Source of the DNA: Teredinibacter purpureus
GTDB taxonomy: Bacteria > Pseudomonadota > Gammaproteobacteria > Pseudomonadales > Cellvibrionaceae
Direction: 5' to 3'
DNA length: 64,000 nt
Assembly: GCF_014217335.1 (NCBI RefSeq)
Contig: NZ_CP060092.1
Span: 637,501-701,500 of the forward strand
In this document: positions 12,061-20,656 of the stretch, one piece after another
Numbering within the stretch: the first letter of the stretch is position 1
How the letters are laid out: each line of letters starts with the position of its first letter
Translations under genes and position numbers: made by a program
Notes under the pieces: generated by a model
Databases searched by the model: none
What the model was told of the DNA's origin: nothing
Seen by the model: only the letters and a program-made list of their open reading frames with translations

Positions 12061-14175
12061 CTCACCATAGATTCGCTCAGCCATAGGCTTTCCTCCTATC
12101 TCGAACCCACGCAGATAAACCGCGTTAAGCGCGCCTACTACTACGCCGAGCAAGCCCATGCGGGACAATATCGGCGCAGCGGCGAGGCTTATATTACCCA
12201 CCCCTTGGCGGTGGCCAATATTCTTGCCTCCATTCACATGGACCACCAAAGCTTAATGGCGGCCATGTTACACGACGTTATCGAAGATACTGGTATAGGC
12301 AAAGCGGCCATCAGCCATCAATTTGGCGAGCAGGTCGCCAACATTGTTGATGGTGTCAGTAAACTCGCCAAAATTGAATACGAAACTCAAGCCGAAAAAC
12401 AGGCCAAAAACTTTCAAAAAATGGCCATGGCTATGGCGCGGGACCTACGCGTAATCGTCGTTAAACTGTCCGATCGACTACACAATATGCGCACCCTCGG
12501 CGCGCTACCCGCGGAAAAAAAACGCCGAATTGCCAAAGAAACATTGGAAATTTACGCCCCCATTGCCCATAGACTAGGCATGAACGACTGGCGAATCGAA
12601 TTTGAAGATCGCGGCTTTGCAGCCATGCACCCTTTACGGGCAACACGCCTACATGCCTCACTGCAACAAGTAAGAGGTAACCGTAAAACACTCGTTGAAA
12701 AAATTCAGGCGGCTATAGAGTTACGCTTACAGCGAGAAAGCATAGACGGCCTTGTCATTGGTCGAGAAAAACACCTCTTTAGCATTTACAATAAAATGCG
12801 CAGTAAACATAAATCCTTTAAAGAAATAATGGATGTTTATGCGTTCCGTATTATTGTGGAAGACATCGACACCTGCTACCGCGCTCTCGGCGCCATTCAT
12901 AATTTATACAAACCCAAACCCGGCGAATTTAAAGATTACATCGCCATCTCCAAAGAAAACGGCTACCAATCACTCCATACGGTTATCATTGGTACACAAG
13001 GTGTCCCCATTGAAGTGCAAATTCGCACCAAGGAAATGGACGAACTTGCCAGCCGAGGCGTTGCCGCTCATTGGCTTTACAAGTCGTCGGGGGACGATGA
13101 CTCGGCCTCAGCTGGCAGCTATGACCGCGCTAATCGCTGGATAAAACGTTTACTCGAAATTCAACAGCACACTAACAGTTCCGTTGAATTTGTTGAAAAC
13201 GTTAAAATCGATTTGTTTCGCGATGAGGTCTATGTATTTACACCCAAGGGCGAGATCATTGAATTGCCCGCTGGCTCGACACCTGTCGATTTTGCCTATG
13301 CCGTACACACACAAGTCGGCAACACCTGTGTAGCATGCCGTATTAATGACCGCCCTGCACCGCTATCTCAACAGCTCGAAAGCGGTCAAAAAATAAAGAT
13401 TATTTCGTCCGAAAAATCGCAGCCCAACCCCAATTGGTTAAATTTTGTGATTACCGCAAAAGCACGCGCGGCCATTCGACATTATTTAAAAAATCAGCGT
13501 CATACCGAATCTGTTGAACTTGGCAAACGCATGTTCATGCGAGCACTCACCAATAACAACCTGCAATTTGACCAACTGAATCACGATCAAATTACCGGAT
13601 TACTCGAAAAAACCACAAGCGAATCGCTGGACGAAATGTATGAAAGTGTTGGCTTAGGCCGAATTACCGCCCTCACCATTACCAGTATTTTATTGCCCGA
13701 TTCCGACGAAAATCGCGATGGCACGGGTATTACACCCATATCCATCGAATCACCCGACAGCCTACTCATAAGCTTTGCCCGATGTTGCCGCCCGATACCT
13801 GGAGACCCTGTCGTTGCGCACTTAAGTACAGGGAAAGGCGTTGTTGTTCATCGCGAACCTTGTAAAAACGTGAGTGATTTGCGCAGTAAAAAAGAAAGCC
13901 TCTCCGACATTAGTTGGTCTCCGAATGTTACCGGTGAATTTTTAACGATTATTCGAGTAGAAGTAAAATCCGAGCGCGGAATTATTGCCTCGCTTGCCAC
14001 ACGCATTGCCAATACCGGAACGAGTATTGAAGGTATCCAAGTAGATGAGCGCGATGCAGAAAATAGTGTTATCACTTTAACCGTCGCCGTTACTAGCCGA
14101 GTACATTTAGCCAATGTGATGCGCTCTATTCGTAATATGCGTTCCGTTACCAGTGTCGGTCGACCTAAAACCTAA
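12058..14175 (+). CDS. spoT: Bifunctional (p)ppGpp synthetase/hydrolase SpoT
   Basis: Controls the stringent response by hydrolysing and, more weakly, making (p)ppGpp. The domains are in standard order. HD hydrolase (~25-180) has H72-D73 in MLHDVIEDTG, so hydrolysis should be intact. The synthetase domain (~235-350) has GREKHLFSIYNKM and DVYAFRIIV ... ENGYQSLHTVI. TGS (~385-450) reads VYVFTPKGEIIELPAGSTP. A Cys-rich/helical region carries ARCCRPIPGDPVV, and a C-terminal ACT domain follows (~630-705). Length 705 matches E. coli SpoT (702). Translation starts at TTG after a strong ribosome site. Confidence 0.96.
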   Translation: MLTIDSLSHRLSSYLEPTQINRVKRAYYYAEQAHAGQYRRSGEAYITHPLAVANILASIHMDHQSLMAAMLHDVIEDTGIGKAAISHQFGEQVANIVDGVSKLAKIEYETQAEKQAKNFQKMAMAMARDLRVIVVKLSDRLHNMRTLGALPAEKKRRIAKETLEIYAPIAHRLGMNDWRIEFEDRGFAAMHPLRATRLHASLQQVRGNRKTLVEKIQAAIELRLQRESIDGLVIGREKHLFSIYNKMRSKHKSFKEIMDVYAFRIIVEDIDTCYRALGAIHNLYKPKPGEFKDYIAISKENGYQSLHTVIIGTQGVPIEVQIRTKEMDELASRGVAAHWLYKSSGDDDSASAGSYDRANRWIKRLLEIQQHTNSSVEFVENVKIDLFRDEVYVFTPKGEIIELPAGSTPVDFAYAVHTQVGNTCVACRINDRPAPLSQQLESGQKIKIISSEKSQPNPNWLNFVITAKARAAIRHYLKNQRHTESVELGKRMFMRALTNNNLQFDQLNHDQITGLLEKTTSESLDEMYESVGLGRITALTITSILLPDSDENRDGTGITPISIESPDSLLISFARCCRPIPGDPVVAHLSTGKGVVVHREPCKNVSDLRSKKESLSDISWSPNVTGEFLTIIRVEVKSERGIIASLATRIANTGTSIEGIQVDERDAENSVITLTVAVTSRVHLANVMRSIRNMRSVTSVGRPKT

Positions 14176-14184
14176 GGAAACCTC

Positions 14185-14568
14185 ATGCCCAACAAAGCGA
14201 TTATTCATTCAGACAATGCCCCCAAAGCGATTGGCACTTATTCTCAGGCCGTAAAAGTAAGCAATACGGTTTATTTGTCGGGGCAAATTCCGCTGATTCC
14301 AGACACAATGGAAATGATTGAAGGTGATTTCGAAGCACAAGCAGAGCAAGTGTTTATCAACCTAAGCGCCGTATGTGAAGCAGCAGGCGGCACACTGCAA
14401 AATATTGTGAAGCTCAATCTATTCTTAACGGACCTCAGCCACTTTCCCACCGTGAACGAGGTAATGAGTAGGTACTTTAAGGAGCCTTACCCAGCCCGAG
14501 CTGCTATCGGTGTTAAAGAACTACCGAAGGGCGCGTTGGTAGAAGCCGATGGAATAATGGTAATTTAA
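14185..14568 (+). CDS. ridA: RidA family reactive enamine/imine deaminase
   Basis: Hydrolyses reactive 2-aminoacrylate-type intermediates made by PLP enzymes. The 127 residues contain [42 protein letters not shown] and the signature [20 protein letters not shown] with the catalytic Arg. A homotrimer is expected. Ten bases separate it from spoT, an arrangement known from Pseudomonas and other gammaproteobacteria, so it is very likely in the same transcript. Confidence 0.95.
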   Translation: MPNKAIIHSDNAPKAIGTYSQAVKVSNTVYLSGQIPLIPDTMEMIEGDFEAQAEQVFINLSAVCEAAGGTLQNIVKLNLFLTDLSHFPTVNEVMSRYFKEPYPARAAIGVKELPKGALVEADGIMVI

Positions 14569-14586
14569 GGCGTTAACTTTGGAAAA

Positions 14587-14612
14587 CCGTCAATTCCCAA
14601 ACGAATTGACGG
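14587..14612. terminator. Bidirectional hairpin between ridA and nhaA
   Basis: CCGTCAATTC (14587-14596) and GAATTGACGG (14603-14612) are a perfect 10-bp inverted repeat with a six-base loop. Four A's precede it on the plus strand, which is a T tract for transcripts coming from nhaA on the minus strand. It lies 18 bases past ridA and 59 bases past the nhaA stop. Confidence 0.75.
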
Positions 14613-14671
14613 TACTCTCATCTAAAGGCCCTGTAGCCGCCATCCATTATTGCGCGGGCCACTTATCCTGT

Positions 14672-15874
14672 TTAGCTCGACTCTTTTAAGCTCCAACGTA
14701 ATACCCAGTAGCCGCCAACCGCCGATAAAAGCGAACCTGCAATTACGCCCAAGCGTTCATCAAATAACAATAAGGTGTCGGCACCAGGGAAGGCCAAAGA
14801 ACCTACAAATAAGCTCATCGTAAAACCAATACCGCACAACAGCGAAACACCGTAGAGCCCCATGTAATTCATATTTTTCGGTAAACGGCAAAGCCCCAGC
14901 TGTATTGCTGCACAACCGAACAGAAAAACACCAATCTGCTTACCCACAAAGAGCCCTGCCGCGATGCCTACCGGCACGGTGTGAAAAATAGTATCGCTAC
15001 TCATGTTCATAAAGTTAACCCCTGCATTCGCAAAAGCAAATACGGGTAAGACAAAAAATGCGACGGGCGAATGTAATTCATGTTCGAGGAATTTTAAGGG
15101 CGAATGAATAGTGGGTCGCGCGGCCGACGCCGATTGACTAGTCGTCGACGCTCGCATTGGAATAAAAAACGCGAGCAGCACCCCCGCCAAGGTTGCGTGT
15201 ACACTGGACTTCAACAGTGCAACCCACATTATCACCCCAATAATCATGTACACACGTAAGCTGGTGACGCCACGCCAGTTCAAAAAACCCAAAATAACGC
15301 AGCATGCACCGGCAAAACCTAGCGCCATAAACGATATGTCTTGGGTATAAAACAACGCAATGATAATAATTGCACCCACATCATCAAAAATTGCGACTGA
15401 CGTTAAAAATATCTTAATAGCCAGCGGTACTCTCGAGCCTAATAAACTCAGTATGCCCAAGGCGAATGCGATATCGGTTGCCGCAGGTATTGCCCAACCT
15501 TGTAGCGCAACAGGATCATTCCAATTGATGTAAGCGTAGATACCCGCTGGTACAACCATGCCACCAAACGCCGCGACAGCGGGCAATATAATATTGTGAA
15601 AATCTGAAAGCTCTCCCTCTATGAACTCTCGTTTTAGCTCTAACCCCACCATTAAAAAGAAAACGGCCATCAAGCCATCGTTCACCCATAGCAATAAGGG
15701 TTTGGCTATTTCTAGTGTTCCTATAGCCACAACAATGGGCGTATCCAACAGTAGGTCGTAAATTCCGCCTAAGGGAGTATTGGCCATCACAATGGCTAAT
15801 ACTGCCGCCATTATTAATATAACGCCGCCAGCTGCGTCATGCTTAAATACGTCGGTCCACTTCGTTGTTTTCAC
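14672..15874 (-). CDS. nhaA: Na+/H+ antiporter NhaA
   Basis: Inner-membrane electrogenic antiporter exchanging internal Na+ for external H+. The 400 residues form ~12 membrane segments. Key acidic residues are visible: D134 in PAATDIAFALG, and the pair D164-D165 in FDDVGAIIIIALFYT, each one residue off E. coli D133/D163/D164. The N-terminus also carries the conserved GLELKREFIEGEL. Fits a marine or salt-exposed habitat. The ComB-like gene upstream ends-on is only five bases away, so both may share a transcript. Confidence 0.95.
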   Translation of the reverse strand: MKTTKWTDVFKHDAAGGVILIMAAVLAIVMANTPLGGIYDLLLDTPIVVAIGTLEIAKPLLLWVNDGLMAVFFLMVGLELKREFIEGELSDFHNIILPAVAAFGGMVVPAGIYAYINWNDPVALQGWAIPAATDIAFALGILSLLGSRVPLAIKIFLTSVAIFDDVGAIIIIALFYTQDISFMALGFAGACCVILGFLNWRGVTSLRVYMIIGVIMWVALLKSSVHATLAGVLLAFFIPMRASTTSQSASAARPTIHSPLKFLEHELHSPVAFFVLPVFAFANAGVNFMNMSSDTIFHTVPVGIAAGLFVGKQIGVFLFGCAAIQLGLCRLPKNMNYMGLYGVSLLCGIGFTMSLFVGSLAFPGADTLLLFDERLGVIAGSLLSAVGGYWVLRWSLKESS

Positions 15875-15879
15875 AAATA

Positions 15880-16578
15880 TTACTCCATGTGAGGCAGTAC
15901 ACTTAATTTACAAGCGTCGTCATTAATACGATCAGCCTGTAAAACAAAATTAAATTTATTAAAGTTCAAGCAACAATCAAAATCCGCTTCGGGGCTCCAT
16001 GGCTGCGCCGAATCAAAAAATCGTGCCGCGAAAGGGGAGCGTCGTAGTTCTGCTTCAACCGCGTCATCACTCACCGATTCACCACGTAACAAAGCGGCCA
16101 AGTAATCGGCATATAGCCAATCCTCATCACTAGGCGTATTCGCATTCAACCCCATTCGTACCAATGTAACCTGCTCCGGTCTCCGACTTACAATATAGTC
16201 TGCCGTGGCTCGTGCGTTTACAAAAGCTCCGGTTAACACCTGAGCCGCTTCAACGGCATTGACTAATCCCTGAGTCCCAGCGTGGGTCGTATGTATTATC
16301 GTTTTTCCTTCAAGGTTTTCTTTCTCGATAACACTTGGAGAATTTCCAAAATCAAAGCCTGGGAGGCATTTGCCGAATCGCTCTCCCAGCAATACGATAT
16401 TGGGTAATTGATGCCGATAATCAAGTGCGCGTTCACTATCACCCACCGCTATAATCTCTTTAGCCCCTGCCTGCACGCAGTAACACGCCGTAGTAAATGC
16501 CCTAAACACATCAATAACTACAGCTACACCACGCGCCGATTGGGCTCCTTCAACAAAATCAACGAACTTTAACTCCAT
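15880..16578 (-). CDS. ComB family 2-phosphosulfolactate phosphatase-like protein
   Basis: Resembles the ComB family: MELKFVDFVEGAQSARGVAVVIDVFRAFTTACY, a conserved Asp in VVIDVFRA, LLGERFGKCLPGFDFGNSP, and GKTIIHTTHAGTQGL. ComB hydrolyses 2-phosphosulfolactate in archaeal coenzyme M synthesis. Bacterial homologues are widespread, and most lack coenzyme M and have no proven substrate, so the activity is uncertain. The start at 16578 is preferred over an upstream in-frame start at 16626 because the family begins at MELKF. The C-terminus (after ~200) is Cys-containing (DFDCCLNFNKFNFV). Likely co-transcribed with nhaA; divergent from oxyR. Confidence 0.8.
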   Translation of the reverse strand: MELKFVDFVEGAQSARGVAVVIDVFRAFTTACYCVQAGAKEIIAVGDSERALDYRHQLPNIVLLGERFGKCLPGFDFGNSPSVIEKENLEGKTIIHTTHAGTQGLVNAVEAAQVLTGAFVNARATADYIVSRRPEQVTLVRMGLNANTPSDEDWLYADYLAALLRGESVSDDAVEAELRRSPFAARFFDSAQPWSPEADFDCCLNFNKFNFVLQADRINDDACKLSVLPHME

Positions 16579-16730
16579 TAAAAATACTCTCTCTATTCGC
16601 GCAACAACCCCATGGGCGCTACACACCTCTTACGATTTACCCGTTTTGTACAATCTAGTCTAACGGCTGATTTACCCAACACGAGAGGTAGTGTAGGCTT
16701 ATTAAAAACCTCTAACCAATAGATTTAACC

Positions 16731-17657
16731 ATGACTTTAACAGAATTGCGTTACATCGTTACCCTCGCACAAGAGCAGCATTTCGGCCGCGCCGCCGATC
16801 GCTGTCATGTCTCTCAACCCACTTTAAGCATTGCCGTAAAGAAATTAGAAGAAGAACTTAAAGTCTCTATTTTTGAGCGCTCCAAAACGCGTGTTTCTGC
16901 CACACCCTTAGGTGAGACTATTATTAAGCAGGCCCAAAAAGTTTTGGAACAGGCCGCTGCGATAAAAGATATCGCCAGCTCCGGCCAGAACCAACTTACA
17001 AACCCCTTTCATATTGGGGCTATTTTTACCATTGGCCCATACTTATTTCCTCGACTAATTCCCTCGCTACAAACGTTAGCCCCCGACATGCCGCTGTATG
17101 TAGAAGAAAGCTACACAGCAACATTGCGCCGACGTATTCGCCACGGCGACCTGGACGCAATCGTAGTAGCCTTACCATTTACGGAGGCCGACGTTGTGAC
17201 TCAACCGCTCTACGAAGAACCTTTTGTCGTGCTGATGAGCAAGGGCCACCCGTTATCGAAGGACGCCACTATTGATCCTGCTTCTCTAAGCCAATACAAC
17301 GTATTGCTATTGGGAGAAGGGCATTGCTTTCGTGACCAAGTATTAGCGGCCTGCCCCAATTTAAAGCCTTCTATCGACGACCCCAGAGGTAATATTCGTA
17401 CCGCCGCGGAAGGAAGTTCACTCGAGACACTAAAATATATGGTGGCGTCCGGCTTGGGGATTACCATTTTACCTCAGTCTGCCGCAATTATTGGCCATTA
17501 CTCTGCTGACCAACTCGATATTCGGCCGTTTGCCGACCCCGTACCTACGCGCACTGTCGCACTCGCATGGCGGGCGAGCTTTCCGCGCCTGCAAGCGATT
17601 GACGCAATACGCGATTCGATTACCGATTGTAAGGTAGGGGAAAATTTTAACGCGTAA
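16731..17657 (+). CDS. oxyR: Hydrogen-peroxide sensing LysR regulator OxyR
   Basis: LysR-type activator of peroxide defence genes. The winged-helix N-terminus (~1-60) reads MTLTELRYIVTLAQEQHFGRAADRCHVSQPTLS. In the regulatory domain the redox pair is exact: C199 in GEGHCFRDQ and C208 nine residues later, with the adjacent conserved His, the same numbering as E. coli OxyR. ILPQSA near 245 is also typical. Length 308. In Pseudomonas oxyR lies next to recG; here recG is 18 kb away. Neighbouring nitroreductase, azoreductase and pirin genes make this a redox-stress neighbourhood, but control of those genes by OxyR is not shown. Confidence 0.93.
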   Translation: MTLTELRYIVTLAQEQHFGRAADRCHVSQPTLSIAVKKLEEELKVSIFERSKTRVSATPLGETIIKQAQKVLEQAAAIKDIASSGQNQLTNPFHIGAIFTIGPYLFPRLIPSLQTLAPDMPLYVEESYTATLRRRIRHGDLDAIVVALPFTEADVVTQPLYEEPFVVLMSKGHPLSKDATIDPASLSQYNVLLLGEGHCFRDQVLAACPNLKPSIDDPRGNIRTAAEGSSLETLKYMVASGLGITILPQSAAIIGHYSADQLDIRPFADPVPTRTVALAWRASFPRLQAIDAIRDSITDCKVGENFNA

Positions 17658-17704
17658 ACTGGGCTTCAGCCCTCTCCGTATTTACCGCCAGAAAGAGATC
17701 AGCT

Positions 17705-18370
17705 ATGGATGTTCGCCAAGCCTTACAAGAACGAAAATCCGTCCGAGCCTTTTTAGACAAGCCGGTCGACAGCGATATTGTGTCACGAATTCTCAGCGCT
17801 GCGGCACACGCACCTTCTGGTACTAATGCACAACCGTGGCAGGTGGCAGTGGTCTCTGGCGAGCACAAACGTACACTGGATAACGCACTAGTCGCGGCGT
17901 TCGGGCGCGGAGATGAAGAGAAAATGGATTATTTGTACTACCCGCTCGAATGGGTAGAGCCCTACAAGTCGCGCCGCCGTGCCTGCGGCCTACAAATGTA
18001 TACCACGCTTAACATTACACGCGAAGATCGCGATCGCCAGCGCGCGCAATGGCAGGCTAACTACACTGCTTTTGATGCGCCCATCTCGCTGTATTTCTTT
18101 ATCGATCCCGTGATGAAAACTGGCTCGTTTATGGACTACGGCATGTTCTTACAATCCATAATGCTAGCAGCCGTAGAAGAAGGCTTGGCCACTTGCGCTC
18201 AAGCGGCGCTCGGGCAGTACCCCGCCATCGTAAAAGAATCACTCGGCTACGACGCCTCTTTAACCTTGGTATGCGGTATGGCGCTCGGTTATGAAGACAC
18301 TGCAGCCCCCGTCAATCAGTACCGTACTCCGCGTGAACCCATCGATAATTTCGTTCGCGTGTTTACTTAA
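17705..18370 (+). CDS. Nitroreductase family flavoprotein
   Basis: FMN-dependent NAD(P)H oxidoreductase of the nitroreductase/NfnB fold. Landmarks: RKSVRAFLDKPV, the FMN-binding APSGTNAQPWQV (~40-52), MDYGMFLQSIMLAAVEEGLATCAQ and the C-terminal CGMALGYED. Length 221. The natural substrate is unknown; relatives reduce nitroaromatics and quinones. It starts 48 bases after oxyR on the same strand. Its stop codon overlaps the end of the opposite DUF411 gene by eight bases (18363-18370). Confidence 0.9.
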   Translation: MDVRQALQERKSVRAFLDKPVDSDIVSRILSAAAHAPSGTNAQPWQVAVVSGEHKRTLDNALVAAFGRGDEEKMDYLYYPLEWVEPYKSRRRACGLQMYTTLNITREDRDRQRAQWQANYTAFDAPISLYFFIDPVMKTGSFMDYGMFLQSIMLAAVEEGLATCAQAALGQYPAIVKESLGYDASLTLVCGMALGYEDTAAPVNQYRTPREPIDNFVRVFT

Positions 18371-18881
18371 GCTCGCCACGCGGAGACGCTAAATGTGTAA
18401 AGACCTCTCGCTTACCGTCTTTACGTAATAGCCATACATCGTAAGCATCAAATCGATCGCCCATTTCCATGCCCGGGCTGCCAACGGGCATACCAGGCAC
18501 CGCTAACCCAATAGCATTAGCAGGGCGCTCCGCCAGAAACCGCTGTATCACATGCGCAGGAATATGGCCTTCAAACACATAGCCCTCCTTTGTTACGGCG
18601 GTATGGCATGATTGCGACTCGCGCGGAATATTCAGCGATTGCTTAACGGTATTAAGATCGTCCGGGTGGACTGTCTGGGTTGTAAAACCGGCATCATTCA
18701 CGTGGGCAATCCAATCGGCACAACACCCACACGTAGGGCTTTTATACACAGTAAAGTCTGACGACGACATGGCAGGTGTAGCGGCATCACTTAGCGGCGT
18801 AGACGGTACCGGCTTCTCTGAGCACGCCAATACAGTAAATGCGATAAGACTGTATAAAAAACGAGACATTAGATTAATCAT
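18363..18881 (-). CDS. DUF411 metal-binding lipoprotein
   Basis: DUF411 family, often found with copper-handling genes. An N-terminal signal ends in a lipobox-like FTVLAC (Cys ~20), so it is probably a lipoprotein. The conserved core is FTVYKSPTCGCCADWIAHVNDAGF with a CGCC metal-binding motif, followed by HTAVTKEGYVFEGHIPAHVI and GLAVPGMPVGSPGMEMG, both typical. Whether it begins MINLMSRF or at the second Met (four codons in) cannot be decided. No copper ATPase or efflux gene is adjacent here. Tail-to-tail overlap with the nitroreductase gene. Confidence 0.85.
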   Translation of the reverse strand: MINLMSRFLYSLIAFTVLACSEKPVPSTPLSDAATPAMSSSDFTVYKSPTCGCCADWIAHVNDAGFTTQTVHPDDLNTVKQSLNIPRESQSCHTAVTKEGYVFEGHIPAHVIQRFLAERPANAIGLAVPGMPVGSPGMEMGDRFDAYDVWLLRKDGKREVFTHLASPRGELK

Positions 18882-19049
18882 GGTTCATTCATCATTGAGG
18901 CTGGCCACACAGCATAATCAGAATTTCAACGAGAGAACACCGAAATCCAAAGTGGGGTGTTTTTAACGGTTAAGCCTGCAAACGTTGCATCGCCAAAAAA
19001 TGTAATCTCGCGGCAACGCTTCCACAAAAGTGGCCGCCAAGGCATTCCG

Positions 19050-19928
19050 TTAACTCGCTAAACGTCCCGCTTGATAATCTGCAATAGCCTGCTGTATTTC
19101 TTTAGATGAGTTCATCACAAATGGCCCGTGTTGCACAATGGGTTCTTTTAACGGCTTACCCGACAACATCAATACTCTCGCAACGTTCTTGCCCTTATTC
19201 TGGATAACCACATTGCCGTTACCACTGAAACGCGTCAATGTTTGCGCGCGAGTCACCACCTGTTTTTCGCCCAAGGTTACGCCGCCGTCATACACATACG
19301 CCAAAGCGTTGTGACCATTGGTTAAGGCGATATCGGCAACAGCCCCTGGCTGTAAATGAATATCAACAAACAATGCTTCTGTATCTTTTACCGATAAATA
19401 ACCGGTAACGGCATTAGCATTTATCTCCGTTTTACCCGAAAAAGCCTTTAATTGTAATCCATCCCAGGCATACATCGGAATGGCAGCGCCATCTATATCG
19501 TTGTAATTTGCCGGTATCAATTTACGTTTAGCGGGGAGGTTAACCCACAACTGAAAACCGCGCATTTTACCTTCCGTTTGTTTCGGCATTTCCGAATGAA
19601 TAATGCCTTTTCCTGCAGTCATCCACTGCACATCACCATCATTGATGAGGCCAACATTGCCCATGTGATCACGATGTTCCATTTTCCCTTCTAGCATATA
19701 GGTTACCGTTTCAAACCCTCTGTGAGGGTGGGGGGGGAAGCCACCAATATAATCGGCGGCCTCATCCGAACCAAACTCATCCAGCATTAGAAACGGATCA
19801 AAACGTTCTGGGCGTTCCCCACCAAACACTCGTTTAAGCTTTACGCCGTCGCCATCAGACGCTGCACGCGCGCGAATCTGCTCGACGATATCGCGTTGTT
19901 TCACTGCGGTATTTTTTACTGTTGTCAT
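19050..19928 (-). CDS. Pirin family protein (bicupin)
   Basis: Two-cupin metal protein; some bacterial pirins have quercetinase activity, most are unassigned. The N-terminal cupin holds FDPFLMLDEFG, the metal site PHPHRGFET (His 66/68 region), EHRDHMGN and GKGIIHSEMP with the fourth ligand. The MRGFQLWVNLPA segment is typical. Length 292. Its ATG overlaps the azoR stop by four bases, so the two are translated together; the pair azoreductase-pirin points to quinone or aromatic redox stress. Confidence 0.9.
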   Translation of the reverse strand: MTTVKNTAVKQRDIVEQIRARAASDGDGVKLKRVFGGERPERFDPFLMLDEFGSDEAADYIGGFPPHPHRGFETVTYMLEGKMEHRDHMGNVGLINDGDVQWMTAGKGIIHSEMPKQTEGKMRGFQLWVNLPAKRKLIPANYNDIDGAAIPMYAWDGLQLKAFSGKTEINANAVTGYLSVKDTEALFVDIHLQPGAVADIALTNGHNALAYVYDGGVTLGEKQVVTRAQTLTRFSGNGNVVIQNKGKNVARVLMLSGKPLKEPIVQHGPFVMNSSKEIQQAIADYQAGRLAS

Positions 19929-20527
19929 ACAACCTCCTGCTCGCTCACTAACGCATCAACGTGAGCCTTTATTGTCTCTTCGGCTTTTGCGATAGCCGTT
20001 TCACGCACGCCACCAGACATGTTTAAACCCTCTGCATAAATAAATTCAACATCATTCAGGCCTAAAAAACCTAACAATGTTTTCATAAAGCGGGTTAAAG
20101 AATCTGCCTCGGTACCCTGATACTGCCCACCACGCGTCATAAGAACGAACACTTTCTTTTTGCCCGCTAAACCCACTGGGCCGTTCTCCGTATATTCGAA
20201 CGTTGTGCCCGCTCGCGTTATATGGTCAAACCACGCCTTTAACACCGAGGGTACGCCAAAGTTGTACATGGGCACACCCAGAATCAATATATCGGCAGCA
20301 CTGAACTCGGCTATCAACGTATCCGCTAAAACCGCCTTACCCTCACCAATAGCGCCGAGTGTTGAGGCATCCAAATGGGGTATAGGGTCAGAAGCGATAT
20401 CGCGGTGGGTCACCGTGAGGTCATCAAGCTCCTCGGCTAACAATGTCATTAACCGTTGCCCTAATTGATGGGAAACGCCAGCCTCAGAAAAAATGCTCGA
20501 ATCAATCGTTAAAACATGTGTGCTCAT
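19925..20527 (-). CDS. azoR: FMN-dependent NADH-azoreductase
   Basis: Flavodoxin-fold NADH:quinone/azo reductase. The FMN phosphate loop is near the N-terminus (LTIDSSIFSEAGVSHQL) and the most diagnostic stretch is PMYNFGVPSVLKAWFDHITRAG (~95-116). LMTRGGQY is the second flavin contact. Length 200 is standard. First gene of an azoR-pirin operon (ATGA overlap), divergent from a LysR gene that is its likely regulator. Confidence 0.92.
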   Translation of the reverse strand: MSTHVLTIDSSIFSEAGVSHQLGQRLMTLLAEELDDLTVTHRDIASDPIPHLDASTLGAIGEGKAVLADTLIAEFSAADILILGVPMYNFGVPSVLKAWFDHITRAGTTFEYTENGPVGLAGKKKVFVLMTRGGQYQGTEADSLTRFMKTLLGFLGLNDVEFIYAEGLNMSGGVRETAIAKAEETIKAHVDALVSEQEVV

Positions 20528-20600
20528 AGTAACCTCTCTTTTATGCCGCTGACGTTTATGCGCAGGGCCGCCTTAGTAGGGTTACCATCTTATGCTTTCA

Positions 20601-20644
20601 TTTCCGATTAAATGTACGCTATATTTGCACTTATTAATCGAAAA
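20601..20644. promoter_or_regulatory. Candidate LysR operator between azoR and its divergent regulator
   Basis: TTTCCGATTAA (20601-20611) and TTAATCGAAAA (20634-20644) form an inverted repeat matching at 10 of 11 positions, centred in the 129-base gap between the two divergent genes. LysR regulators commonly bind such dyads next to their own gene. Function is inferred. Confidence 0.4.
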
Positions 20645-20656
20645 TATTGATACATC

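Noticed and set aside
20625..20653. TTGCAC-17-TGATAC as a promoter for the LysR gene
   Set aside because: The -10 would end only three bases before the ATG, requiring a leaderless transcript inside the gene.
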